Below are positions 21,376-32,935 of a DNA stretch of 64,000 bases, in pieces. The stretch spans positions 62,001 through 126,000 of the forward strand of contig CALNHX010003273.1 in NCBI GenBank assembly GCA_940337035.1, read 5' to 3'. Within the stretch, counting starts at the first letter, position 1. Each line of letters begins with the position of its first letter. Source of the DNA: Agriotes lineatus (taxonomy: Eukaryota > Arthropoda > Insecta > Coleoptera > Elateridae). A program made the translations under genes and the position numbers. Under the pieces are notes generated by a model. That model was not told the DNA's origin, did no database searches, and worked only from the letters and a program-made list of their open reading frames with translations.

Positions 21376-21599
21376 TATATAAAGATAAAAACGTACATAC
21401 CTACACAACATTTCATGGAAACTTAAGAAAATTTCCCGGTGACAAACGAAAACGATAACTAACTCAAGATTTAATTAAGACAACTGACGAAGAACCCATC
21501 GACTGAGGAACTTCAACGGTTCAGATCTCCTTAAGACAAAAGTTTATAGTATGCGTGTGTAAAACTGTTTCCACTTAAAATAATTCCAAGAACATTAAA

Positions 21600-21782
21600 A
21601 TTATATATTCAGTTGTGTGACACCCTATATATTACAGTAGTTCTCTTGAATTCCATTTAAACTAATCGATTTTGGCCAACAATAAACAATAATGGTGGTT
21701 TCTTGATTTGTGTGGATATTTAACATAACGTTTGTTACTAGACCGTTTTCTGTGTAGGTTCCTTCAATTTCGTATTATTCTA
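21600..21782 (+). other. Probable 5' untranslated exon of ZNF1
   Basis: This stretch resembles 54420-54595 immediately upstream of ZNF-B (ACAGTAGTT, GAATTCCATTT, ACAATAATGGTGGT, TTTTCTGT-TA-GTT modules). It ends at a TAT|GTAAGG donor-like site, followed by a short intron and an acceptor at 21874-21875. Exon status is inferred from the paralogue and the splice signals. Confidence 0.5.
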
Positions 21783-21873
21783 TGTAAGGAAAAAGTTTGA
21801 ATTTAGTAATAAGGAAATTTGTAAATATTTTATAAACAAACGACCTAATTAAAGTTTGCTTGGTTTTATTTTC

Positions 21874-21875
21874 AG
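21874..21875 (+). other. Splice acceptor upstream of the ZNF1 start
   Basis: TTTTATTTTCAG|ATATTGCA. The same TTTATTTTCAG|ATATTGCATTTAAT signal stands at 36605-36606 before ZNF-A, which supports a conserved intron just before the coding start. Confidence 0.65.
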
Positions 21876-21919
21876 ATATTGCAGTTAATAAACATGGATT
21901 GATCATATTTATTGCAACA

Positions 21920-23128
21920 ATGGAGGTGAAACATGAATTTGTTGATGGTAATTTATGTAGTGCAATGTCTAGCATTTTACACCGACCCCTGGAGAAACTG
22001 GAGGAAAATAAAGTAGTCGGAGACTTACATGTAAAGCAGGAGAACGTTGAGGCCATTATTGACGGCACGGCTGATTACGGATTGAATATTAAACTCGAAG
22101 AAGTTTATATAAAAGATGAATTGCTTGTTTCGTGTGCAGCAAGTGGAAGCTTCTCAGAGGAACTGTTTGTTTCTAAGGTTTATGAATATGAAGCAGAAAA
22201 TAAAATTAATTTGTCAGAAAATATGAAGACTGATTCGAAACATACTTTAGTTAAACATATGAGGGCACATTCAGATGAAAAACCATATACATGTTCTATT
22301 TGCGAGTATAAGACAGCACATAGACGGTATTTAGTGAGTCATATCAAGACGCATACAGGAGAAAAACCATATACATGTTCTACTTGCGAATATAAAACAG
22401 CAAAGAAGGATCACTTAGTTAAACATATGAGAACGCATTCAGGTGAAAAACCATATTCATGTTCTGTTTGTGACTATAAAGCAGCACATAATCGTTATTT
22501 AGTGAATCACATCAAGTTGCATACTGGAGAGAAACCTTATTCTTGTTCTATTTGCCAGTATAAAGCAGCAGATAAGACTAATTTAGCTAAACATATGAGG
22601 ACACATTCAGGAGAAAAACCTTATTCATGTTCTATTTGCGAATATAAAGCAACACAGAAAAGTAGTTTAGTTAAGCATTGGACAAAACATACAGGTGAAA
22701 AACCTTTTTCATGTACTATTTGTCAGTATAAAGTAGCAGATAAGAGTAACTTGGTTAGACATATGATGACACATACAGAAGAAAAACCTTATTTATGTTC
22801 GTTTTGCGAGTATAAAGCAGCACAGAAAAGAAGTTTAGTTAATCATTTGAAGAAGCATACAGGTGAAAGACCGTTTTCATGTTGTTTTTGCAACTATAGA
22901 GCTACACAGAAGTATAACTTAGTTTCACATATAAGAACTCATACAGGAGAAAAACCTTTTGCATGTTCTATTTGTGAGTATAAAGCAGCAGCGAAACGTA
23001 GTTTAACTATACATATGAGAATGCATACAGGAGAAAAGGCTGATGCATATTCAGTTAGTAGTTACCAAGCAGTAGAAAAACCTAAGTTAGTTAAACATAT
23101 AAAGGCACATGCTAACCAAATATCTTAA
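21920..23128 (+). CDS. ZNF1: C2H2 zinc-finger protein, nine canonical fingers
   Basis: 402 codons from the Met in MEVKHEFVDG, the same start as ZNF-A and ZNF-B; an upstream open stretch lies in the intron. Residues 1-110 are acidic without a known domain. Nine consecutive C-x2-C-x12-H-x3-H fingers follow (CSICEYKTAHRRYLVSHIKT type) joined by TGEKP/SGEKP linkers, the usual mark of DNA-binding arrays. A half-finger precedes them (KHTLVKHMRAH, cysteines lost) and a degenerate one ends the protein (YSVSSYQAVEKPKLVKH, both cysteines lost). Acts in the nucleus, presumably as a sequence-specific regulator. The target is unknown; no KRAB, BTB or ZAD domain is visible. Confidence 0.9.
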   Translation: MEVKHEFVDGNLCSAMSSILHRPLEKLEENKVVGDLHVKQENVEAIIDGTADYGLNIKLEEVYIKDELLVSCAASGSFSEELFVSKVYEYEAENKINLSENMKTDSKHTLVKHMRAHSDEKPYTCSICEYKTAHRRYLVSHIKTHTGEKPYTCSTCEYKTAKKDHLVKHMRTHSGEKPYSCSVCDYKAAHNRYLVNHIKLHTGEKPYSCSICQYKAADKTNLAKHMRTHSGEKPYSCSICEYKATQKSSLVKHWTKHTGEKPFSCTICQYKVADKSNLVRHMMTHTEEKPYLCSFCEYKAAQKRSLVNHLKKHTGERPFSCCFCNYRATQKYNLVSHIRTHTGEKPFACSICEYKAAAKRSLTIHMRMHTGEKADAYSVSSYQAVEKPKLVKHIKAHANQIS

Positions 23129-23448
23129 AAGAATTTGTGAGCATCGTTTGGTCAAGAATTTGTCTTGAGTTTTACTGTCTTCTTTAGAATGTATCTAAAT
23201 ATTTTAGATATTAATTACGTTAGACACATATCATTGGTTTACTAAAAAATTAGAAACTTGCAATGTCTGGTTTTGAAATCCGTTACTCGCTATAAGAAAT
23301 TTTGCAAAGACTCGTAATTTACATTGCTACCTTTCTCAGTGAGCTAGTGAAATCTTGTGCAATCCTACCTAGGACATTAACTGTTCCATTAGTAAGTAGC
23401 TATTGTTGTGTGTGTGCTTAATATATAAATAGACCTATAATAGATATG
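23129..23448. other. Region 3' of ZNF1
   Basis: Probable 3' untranslated sequence running to an inverted-repeat element. No strong AATAAA signal is obvious before the element; TAATAAATAA occurs at about 23700. Confidence 0.4.
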
Positions 23449-24028
23449 TACACTCGGTACGCGACATTTGGGCGCCGCTGTTTGGGCGCCATACTTTTGA
23501 CCGCCACACGTTTGGGCGCCAGTAGTATACATTTTTAAATAGTTTGAAACTTCTAATAATGTAGCTTAATTATTTTTAATAATTTCACATAATGTCTTCT
23601 TGTAATTGTGGTAGATTATATTGTAGTTCTACTTTTTATTATGTGACTATATGTATACTACTTAAGTAACTAACTGTAACCTGATTTTACTTGTTATATA
23701 ATAAATAATTTCTATGGCGATGATATTTGTTTTAATTTTCTGGAATGGTTTAAGATTATAAATGCAGAAGTTTTCATTTTTACCTAAGCCGTAAGTTGAT
23801 TGTGTTACATTTTGTGGAGTAATTGTAAATTTACTTAAATAGATACATCTATATCAAATCTATTACACCGTGAACAATGTCATTTGAAATTGCTTGCAAA
23901 AAATCATATTTACGATAAATAACAGAAGAATCGTGGACTATTTTTAATATTTCTAAATTTCGGCGCCCAAATGTCCAGCGCCCAATCGGCGGCGCCCAAA
24001 AGGCTGGCGCCCAAATGTCCTGCTGTAC
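23449..24028. mobile_element. Inverted-repeat element with iterated TTTGGGCGCC motifs
   Basis: The left end (23449-23525) carries three TTTGGGCGCC units and one diverged TTTGACCGCC. The right end (about 23960-24028) carries four units of the same motif in inverted orientation. The outer ends read TACA-n-GACATTTGGGCGCC on both sides. The 450-base centre is AT-rich and non-coding. GGCGCC is itself palindromic. A non-autonomous TIR element; the family is unknown to me. Confidence 0.75.
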
Positions 24029-26739
24029 ATTAGTATAGTATTCGCTATTATATGCTATTTCAGACGGGAGGCTTGAAGCCTGTCTCCTGTGGATATGAAG
24101 ATCTTGTTGTGTATAGATAACTTGAGGTGGCAATATGCACCATAAGACAAATTCTTGGAAAAACAGAGCATAGCACCCTGCCGTTTAAACATAATAGACA
24201 ACTTTGTGTTTTATTTGTAAATATAAAGAAGTTAGTGGGACAATGAGATTAAATGTGAATTGCCGTTAATATTAAAGCTACATGAAAATACTGCACATAT
24301 TCTGTCAACTATTATATTACTAAAGTTAATTAGGACAATGGAAATATATTTGAAGTTTAAAAAATAGGTTTATGGATCGTGCCATAGCCAACTACAACTT
24401 TCATTTAAAAAACAAAGCTTTTCGTTGTAACTCAAAAATACCTATCGTGCGTCAGTGCTGATTAGATTATCGTAATCTACATAAAAAGGTAAATTAACAG
24501 TGTCTACTTCATTTTTTGATATTTTGAAAATCAGATGATCTGTAACATCTAATTGAAATGTTAAAATTTTCATTTTGCAACAGTAGCTCAGGGACCAAGA
24601 GATTTAATTTAATTTCAGGTCCACTGATTTCTCATTCTTTATATAAAATCCAAAAATCACTTCAGCATTAATATTCTTTTACCAAATAAAATTATATGTG
24701 TAGGTTGTCCCATCCTCGATGGGATTAAACGAGAACCTCCGCTATTACTAAAAGCAGAGGCACATTATGCTGTTAAATTTTCGATCGCAATACAACATTG
24801 AAAAGATACGAGTTATGCAATTGAACTTCATTGTAAAATTTCCAAAAATGGTCAAAAAAATTGAGCAGCAATAACAAAACTCAACAATGGTGCCAGAGCA
24901 TGGAGTTGTTATGTAATCTCAAAAACTTCTTTTTGGTGTTCTGTAATTAATGCTTTTTTGGTTATTACTTGTGTCATAAAGTATACATTTTATTTTATTA
25001 ACTTATAATGTATTAAGTTTTTTGTTGCATTGATAAAAAAAATGAAGTTTTTCTGTAAACATTGTAAACCATTGTATTTTACTTACAGCTTATGCAACAA
25101 ACCTGGTGTCTTATAACGGTGATAACTCAAAATATTGTACTTTATATCTCTCTATTTAAATAAGCTCCTATTTCTGTTATATAAAAATTAGTGTAAAACT
25201 CAACTTTGTTTTGATTGTAAATGATTATGTAATATTCCCTATCAATAATAAAATGCCTTAACTTTTAATGTAAATTTTTAATGTGGTAATGCATTGCCAA
25301 GCTTGCCATCGGTAAAAGGTTTATAACTTATAGCAGTTTATCCTCTATGAACTCACTGGAAAGTCTTAGACGCCAGTAACTCTACAGATTAATTTCTGAA
25401 AAGTGAGTAAAGTAGGTACCGGAGCCTAAATAAAATAAGCCATGAATTGTAGGAAAAAACCTCTTCAAAAAATCATGGGCCAATCAAAATTACAATCCTC
25501 AATATTAGTTTTAGCATAGAAAATGCAAATATGCAGAGGGCAGTAAATTAGTATAAAATAAAAACAATATAAGTACACTGATACAGTTACTGAATACACT
25601 GCAATATGAGTTATATATTGATATAGTTATTATTATGGCTTTACTTTGCGCACCAATATTTATGTAATAGCTACTGTACTGCTATGTTATTCTTGTTTAT
25701 TTAATTAAAAATAGTTCAAATAAAACATATGCTCTTATTGAAATTTATTTTTATCTGAGTTTTTATTTCTTTTTACTAGCTCTGGTAATAGAACAATCCT
25801 GTAAATCAGGTAGGTTCATGCGATACCAAGAAAATCATAATATCTGAAAAAATCTTTATGCTAAATGCACGACCTGCTGAATTGTTTGGCAAACGTCACT
25901 TGACATTTGTCACACAATTCAGCAGTTAAATGAAAGCTTACTTCATAATTATATTACAGATCTCAATTGTCAAAGTCAGATCATTCATATGAAAGACAAG
26001 CTGAATTCATATCCGCACAATACATATTATTTTAAAAATGTTAAAACCGTAAGTACTTATGTACTATCACGGACAAATGTATTTGCCAGTCTGCTTCTTG
26101 CAAATGTGTGCATAGACAACCCGCTTTAATGAAGAGCTTAAGCGGTTGCCAAACACAGCTTTTACCTGCTTAACGTAGAGGTTGGTAGTTCTGTTACAAA
26201 TCCATAACCGGTTTCTTAAATTATACAGATAAAAGACGCTAAATTTGAGTTGGTATTGGGCAAATAAATGCTTTTATTTAGCAAAAAAAAAATTATAAAA
26301 AAATAACTCAATACGTATTTTTCAATATTACTGTAATTTTAATGGAAATAATCATTTCAATTGGCCAATCGCCGAACATTATATTAGAATATAAAAAAAT
26401 TATTTTTGTAGTAATAATTCGCTTTCTTTGCAGTGTTTTCAACATATTGGTGTAATTTCTTTTTTTAAATATTTTAACTTTTACCCATAACAACAATTTC
26501 AAATTAATATTGAGAGACACTCGGAAAGTAAATTGCGTCATATATTATGATATTAAATACTTACTACAAATTTGACTTGTTATGTAACGTAGAACGATGG
26601 CAAAAACTGCACAAATAAAGTACGAAAGGCAGTATTTGGAATGTGAACTTTCTAACTAACACAGTTGAAGGTATTTAACCAACTTTCTTTAGCGCACTCA
26701 TTAGAGAGGATTAGGATTGCAAGTTGATACCACAAGCAG
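24029..26739. other. 2.7-kb intergenic region, little recognised
   Basis: AT-rich. One short inverted repeat, CTGCTGAATTGT / ACAATTCAGCAG, lies at about 25871-25925 with a ~28-base loop. No domain-bearing frames were seen. Confidence 0.5.
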
Positions 26740-26741
26740 TA

Positions 26742-28002
26742 CCGTAAAATCGGGTGATTTTGCAATGGCGGGTGAGTTTGCAAAAAAAGAGTTATTTATA
26801 TTCCTCATATTTTTTTGGGGTTGGTAGTATTGCTGGACACCTGTGGGTGCAGCTGTGTCTTCCAACAGGTTCAGTGCGTACCCAGACGTAGTGTGGAGTC
26901 GTTGTGGACGTTTGGCGATAAGAACTCTGCGAGTAAGTACCGAAGTGTTTTTTCGTAAAATTTAATAAGTGAAATGTTAAGGGATCTGGAGAATTATACA
27001 AATGTCTTGCACAATCAGGGACTTGGATATGGAGTGCTTATATATTTCGGCATCAGTAAAAAAATAAATCAGAATTAATTTACAACGTTTCATGGAGTTT
27101 TGCAATTTATTTATAAAATGACGCACTTTCTGTTTTTTTGTGGGGTGACTTTGCATAGTCAGTTTTATATGTTTTTATTATAGTAAATCAATATTTTTAT
27201 TGTTTTTTTTTTGCTTTTTATTGCAGAAAAATGCCTAAAAAATAGAAAAAAAAATTGGAGCGCGACATTACCAGAACTACACTGAGGAGTATGTGTTGAC
27301 TGCGCTCCGGACAGTTCGTCAAGGGATGACCTTCCGGGATGCATCTACTACTTACAATTACAAAATTCCATTAGCAATATTATATTATAAAAGAAGTGGA
27401 AAACATCCTGGTGCACCAGGTGGTCAAATAGTATTAACAGAGGTTGAGGACCAACACTTTGTGAATGTTTTGATAGCAACTGCAGAGTTTGGGGCACCAG
27501 TCAACATTTTCAAACTTAAAATAATAAAATCTTATTTAAATGAGGAAGGGAAAACTATACAGATATTCAAAATGTATGTGTTAAGTTTGTTTTATACGAG
27601 AATGTTAATTTATTTTTTTATTTTCATAAAATAAAGTTTATTTGCTAAAAAACGTGATGTTTTTCTGAGAAAAACGGCAGAAATTCTGAAAAATTTTAAA
27701 AAAAATCAAAACTTTTTAAAAACATTTTTACAGGTGCAAAGTCACCCTGGGAAGAGTTTAAAATGCAGAAATCGTCAAATCTTATGCGTTTTCAAAGTCA
27801 CACTATCGCCGGGTGACTTTGCACACGATTTAAAAAATTGAAAAAATATATTTGCGATTAATTTTGTAAGACTTTGATTACGTGTATGCATTCCATATAT
27901 GCAAAAATATAACATACTTGAAGCTCACAAACATTGATGCAAAAATAAAAAAGATATTGAGAAAAATACGCCAAAAACGTGCAAAGTCACCCGATTTTAC
28001 GG
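26742..28002 (+). mobile_element. pogo-like transposon, 1.26 kb, non-autonomous
   Basis: TA TSD at 26740-26741 and 28003-28004. Ends CCGTAAAATCGGGTGA are inverted and near identical. The motif GGGTGACTTTGCA recurs near 26753, 26769, 27145, 27735, 27812 and 27981, so it is iterated through the element. A first exon-like segment, a GT-AG intron (donor near 26932 GCGAGTAAGT, acceptor at 27226) and a transposase start follow. The DDE domain is absent. Confidence 0.88.
27231..27570 (+). pseudogene. pogo-like transposase, N-terminal portion
   Basis: ATG at 27231 just after the acceptor begins MPKK, then a poly-A run carries a stop (TAG, 27243) and a one-base shift. From about 27254 the frame reads ARHYQNYTEEYVLTALRTVR, then FRDASTTYNYKIPLAILYYK, KHPGAPGGQIVLTEVEDQHF and GAPVNIFKLK. 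This is the psq-type helix-turn-helix followed by the pogo/CENP-B-type second DNA-binding region. It ends near IQIF at a possible donor, with no catalytic DDE part. The start is either decayed or misread in the A-run. Confidence 0.8.
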
Positions 28003-28004
28003 TA

Positions 28005-29140
28005 TCGAGTAATATGGGCTTCAACTCAAAGTTTATTATCAACTTGCAGAGAATCCAGTTATTCGGACTGGATATGTTTTTTTTTAATAAACTGAGGTAT
28101 TTTCCCTATGTGACGTAAGTGAATTTTGTATCCCAAGGTGTCGGGGGATGATTTTAAAAATTTCGAGTTCATTTGTTTTCCTGGATTAAAATCTCAAAAC
28201 TTATCAACTGTAATAAACGTAATCTTACTCCCTTACTTCAACTTTTATTCCTTAAGGGGTTGGGTTGGGGGATGATTTTGTGATTTTCCGATTTCGTTCT
28301 TTATTTGAATCTTAAAACTAATAACTGAGGCAAGTTTCTATATGAATACTAAAATTTTTCACCCCTAGGCGGGGTTAAGGGTTACATTTTTACAATATTT
28401 TCTTCTATTGGGCCCCTAAAGCCTATAATTATACAAAATATCAAGTAGGTATCTACGTCGTCTGGAAGTGACCAGGATTTTTGGACATACAAACATACAT
28501 TCAATTTTATATGCAGGGTTATTCAATTTCGATGCTTACCATTGGGATTTCGAAAACGGCAACAGAAACAGGTTCGGTTAAATTAAGGCAATGTTGCAGA
28601 TTCTAATGCTCAATAATATTTTTTTTTAAATTGGTACTTATCCGCTTAAGTTTTTGAGTTATGTCCAAAAAACCCTTAAACCTATTTCTAAAGATTTTAA
28701 AAGACGTCTAAATGCCAAAAATAATCTAACTCAACAAACACAGGTGATATAATTGGTTCTATAATTCAGCATAAATGCAAATTCGCACCTTTAGGAGTTG
28801 ATTAGGGCAACACCCTTAAATAAATTTGTAGACATTTCTATTGGAAACCTTTGAGAGCAAACATCAAGTCGATGTCTTCTCGGGTCTAAGAGATATTGAG
28901 GAATTCGTGAAAACACAGTGTACTTACTTTCATCCCCTAGGGGTGGAACTTCGAAAAATCCGTTCTGAAGCACTACTTTGCATAATAGACCGAGAGCCCA
29001 AAACACCTAAATTACTAGTCATAGCGGCAAGCTCGGTAGGTAGTAAAGCTTTTTATATTGCCCAAGTAGATGTCAAAAACGCAGCCGAGCTGCGGTTACA
29101 AATATTAACGGCGGCTTTGGAAAATTGTTATAGTTATTAA
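28005..29140. other. Intergenic, unclassified repeat-like sequence
   Basis: Contains a GCAGGGTTATTCAATTTCG string (about 28514) like a transposon end, and a 99-codon frame (28841-29140, METFESKHQVDVFSGLRDIE...) without a recognised domain. Likely decayed mobile DNA. Confidence 0.4.
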
Positions 29141-29258
29141 GGTACCAAGGGCATTATGAGTAAAATAAGAGCCCAAGATTGTTAGTGTACTAACCGAGGG
29201 CTTGGCCAAGGTGTGTACAACAATCGCGGGCTCTTAGCTCATAATGCCCGTGGTGCCC
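29141..29258. repeat. Near-palindromic hairpin, ~118 bp
   Basis: Arms GGCATTATGAG (29150-29160) and CTCATAATGCC, extended by AAGAGCCC/GGGCTCTT and GATTGTT/AACAATC. The apex is CCGAGGGCTTGGCCAAGG. Imperfect pairing runs almost the full length. One of four such structures in the window. Confidence 0.7.
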
Positions 29259-29265
29259 TCAAGGT

Positions 29266-29578
29266 TTTATGTCCTACCAATTTTCTTACCTAATTCATAT
29301 TCATATTCAATTCATATAATTACTATGATATAGTATTTAAGATTGATCTAGTTAGCTGATCTAAGTTAGATTTGTGACATTAGCTGAGCTGTCATTAATT
29401 TTCATTGTGACAGTGGTGCATATTAGTTGTATCCATGGAAACAAATACTGTTAATTTTTCATAATAAACCTAGTGTTCTTATGAAGAAAATAATTGCCCT
29501 GGAGCGTTATTTTGTATCTAAGATACCTTAAAATAGAGTCATTAATTTCAATTAATGTACTGGTAGGACATAAATAAA
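29266..29578. repeat. Possible small TIR element
   Basis: TTTATGTCCTACCA at about 29266 and its inverse TGGTAGGACATAAA at about 29570 enclose about 300 non-coding bases. No TSD was established. Confidence 0.4.
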
Positions 29579-30917
29579 AATAAATATATTTTTTTAAAGC
29601 GGCAAGGTTAACTTTTGTTGTAATCGATAGACAATGTCCCTAAACCCAGACGAAAATTATGTGCCATACTGATAGGAAGGGTATACGGGGCCACCATACT
29701 AGGTCAAACTGGTATTTTTTTCATTGCAAAAAAAATAATAGCGGCAAGCTTCAAGTTTTGTTTACTACTTCATTTACACAACAATTATCCAAAAATATAA
29801 TTACCATACCGCTTGGATGGTTATGTGGGTAGCCATACTGGTACAAACAAGTACGATTTTATTAGCCATGCTGCTATCACAAATTTTCGCCAAAAAATTA
29901 TACATTATCCTATTTACCATACATTTTGGACCTTGCTGTATTAGTTTCTTATTTGTTTGGACCCTTAAAAGAGTTTCTAGGAGAAAAATACCTCATTGTA
30001 ATGAAGAAGTCATCGAAATTGTTCCGAAATGGGTGCGATAGCATCCAGAAGAATTTTTTCTCGTGGAATACGGAAACTTCCGGAAAGATGGCACCAGTTT
30101 ATTAAAAGAGAGTAAGACTGAGTAGAATAATGACATGATATACATTAGACTCCTTGTGTTTGTTTTTGAATAAATATTAAATTACTAGCGTTCTGCACCC
30201 AAATTGGGTGCGAAATAATTCATTTAATGCAATTTGTACAAGAGTGATCCATTTTGTGTGTCGAGTTAATTTTGAGGTTAACTATCAACAAAAAAAAATC
30301 CACATCAAAAAAAGTCACTTATAAAAATTTGAAAACCCTACTACTGGCTTACTTGCGTCGCCCTGAGTCCCAAGGTGGCGTCAAGCAAGCAATGAAAATT
30401 ATTATGTCGAATAATTTAAATTTGAACGCTCCTCGTATGTATTCCAATTACAATAATAATAAAAAACTGAAAAAAACATTGTCGTTGCATACGAGTATCT
30501 ATTCGACCATACCTCTGGCACTTATTAAACAAGATCACTGAGCTTCCTCAGGATCAATTTCAAAAGTTAATTGTATGAGACGCTTAAAAATGGGTTGTGT
30601 GTTCTGCAATATTAAGTTTTAATAAACATAATTTTATTTTTGTTGTTGTTGAATAAATTGTAATTGGAGTAGATGTGAAGTGCGGTTGATTTATTGTAAA
30701 CACCACAGTGTATCAATGCACTTAGTTGTCTCTTACGAAGTTGTATTCATTTAATATATTTTAAATCATAAACACATAATTTCATTACATATTTCTTTGG
30801 TCCAATTCATATGTGACTGGGATCGTATATACGTATATATACCGTGTGTAACTGGATTCTGGTAGATCGCAAATATATTTTACGGTTATGCTACTGTTTA
30901 CGTGAAATATGGAAAAC
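29579..30917. other. Intergenic, nothing recognised
   Basis: Two short frames (29817-30041, hydrophobic; 30254-30541, lysine- and asparagine-rich) were read and have no recognisable family. A degenerate echo of GG(G)CCATACT-GGT-AAAC at about 29690 recurs at about 29830. Confidence 0.4.
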
Positions 30918-30931
30918 TGCTTATGTAAAGT

Positions 30932-31249
30932 CTGTATGTATGTATTAGCTGTAACCTCATTTACCTTGCGGTATAGAGACTACAGAGTTGGAGCCGCGCC
31001 TTTGATGCTTGTTCAGCAACCATTGTGTGAGGTGTGTGTCTTGGTGATGTGTTGATCTTGTTACTCTATCTCTTAGGTCTGTGGTTCTGAGCAGGGCACA
31101 GTTAATTTTGGTGCCCAACTGTGAATGGTCTCACCGAGCCCGATTACAATCACCATGGCTTCGAAAAAATTCCGACCCCCGCGGGATTCGAACCGAGGAC
31201 TTGTTTAATGCAAGCCTGGCGCTTACCCAACTGCGGCCACGCTGCTTCT
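30932..31249 (-). mobile_element. tRNA-derived SINE 1
   Basis: A perfect 14-bp TSD, TGCTTATGTAAAGT, at 30918-30931 and 31250-31263. The minus strand starts with a pol III promoter: A box GTGGCCGCAGTTGGGTAAGC and B box GGTTCGAATCCC about 45 bases later. The body then runs to a (TACA)n-like tail. About 318 bp. Transcribed by RNA polymerase III when active and dependent on a partner LINE. Looks young, since the TSD is perfect. Confidence 0.9.
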
Positions 31250-31263
31250 TGCTTATGTAAAGT

Positions 31264-32431
31264 AAATACATAAATATTTATAAATGTCATTCAAATACCA
31301 TTTCCGGTTTAACCGGAAATCACCTTAACCTTCTATTTCAAATGGAACACCCTGTATATTTTTACATTTTTTATTTACTCTTAAATTCTGAATCTAATAG
31401 ACTTACAACATGCCCAAGTTTGAATCGACAGTCTTTTGTTTAATTAATAATGAAAACGAAAACAAGTTGCTATGAAACGTCACGACTTAAAACAAATAAA
31501 TGTTTGTTTACATCATATATTTATTACTTCTATATTGCTAGTAGGGTCCGGGAACGGGCGAAAACATTACGGCGCCGACATACGAGTAGTCTTACTCTGA
31601 GTACTACGCGTCTCGTGCGCAGGCTTGAAATTCGAACTTCGCCTTTAGCTAACCTAAGGCCGAACTGCATATGGGTAATGGGTAGCTTGGAGGCTAGAGG
31701 CTAGTGAATAGAGGGTGAATATACTCCGCCCGCACTGCCCGATGGAATAATCTATGTAGCAACGTAGGTTGTTACCATTGCTAAGACTGTAAAAGGAGAA
31801 AAGCAAAGGCAACCGAGTTCTCAGTCGGAGCTGGTCATGGGCCACACAAAAGACTCTAATGTTAAGCTGTAAATAATAAAAAAATATGGGGCACCAAGTA
31901 GCAGATAACCCGGCAACTTTGCTAATCAAAAAGGTACATGACGGTAGTTGCTATTAACCAATCCTGAAAAACAATAGAGGTAACGGCAAGGGTAGTACAT
32001 ACACAACAATACAAAGTAAACAAACAAACACGCAAATCAGATGTAATTAATTCATAAATAATTAGCGTAAATAACACAAGTAGAATATCACAACATAAAA
32101 GTGGCTTAGAAACTGACAAAAGTATTTATATATAATTTAATTAATTAAAGTATGATGTTCAATGTAAATAAATATTGTAAAGAAAGAAATTACAGATTGA
32201 CTGTCAAATTGGCAATTTGCATTACCAGAAGGTTGTCGGTAGTACGGATGACCTTCTTCTTCTTAAAGTGCCTTATGCTTTTATTTACATTTTTACATTA
32301 TCATTACAATAATACTTATCACTAAGGTATTATATGTTATATAGTGCCAGTACCGTCCTAAACGTATGACTACGATAATATTATTACAGATTAAATTTTG
32401 GGTGTCTAGCTGAATTCGACTCTAAACCGAC
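31264..32431. other. Intergenic, nothing recognised
   Basis: Includes ATGGAACACCCTGTATA (about 31341), a typical insect transposon end without an identified partner, and a CpG-richer patch at 31545-31720. No recognisable coding. Confidence 0.45.
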
Positions 32432-32434
32432 TAA

Positions 32435-32932
32435 AGGCCACTTTACATTAAGCAATTCTTTCGCAATGCAATGCAAGGCAAGACGAAATGATAGTGAGCG
32501 CATGCGTCAATACAAGGCAATTTTTACAATCAGCTGATGCAAGACGAAACAATTAGAGCCGGTTTTAATTTTGTTGCAAGTCGCATGCAATTCTAGTATT
32601 TTTTTTAGTAAAAAAGTTTGTTAACAACCATTCAAATTGAAAGTAGCAGTGAACTTAACCTTTCACTTATGGAATTTGATAAACAACTTAAAACACGTGC
32701 TAAAACCACTGTTAATATAAAATTAAAATGACCACGAACGTATTACTTCAATTTTATTGTAATTGTTGCCAATTTTATATGCACTTTTATGAATTGGTAG
32801 TTGGTAGTCTTGTTTACAAACGTTATGTGTTGCACCTGACTTGCATAAATGTAAAGTGACAAGCAATATTAATTTTTACATGCAATTCTTCATCTTGCAT
32901 TGCACTGGTCTTGCTTAAATGTAAAGCGGCCT
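32435..32932. mobile_element. Harbinger-type MITE, 498 bp
   Basis: TSD TAA at 32432-32434 and 32933-32935. TIRs AGGCCACTTTACATTAAGCA and AGGCCGCTTTACATTTAAGC. A third internal match (TTGCATAAATGTAAAGTG, about 32842) lies near the right end. Non-coding. The TWA-type TSD points to PIF/Harbinger. Confidence 0.85.
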
Positions 32933-32935
32933 TAA

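Noticed and set aside
28841..29140. 99-codon plus-strand frame
   Set aside because: No domain; surrounding sequence looks like decayed repeat.
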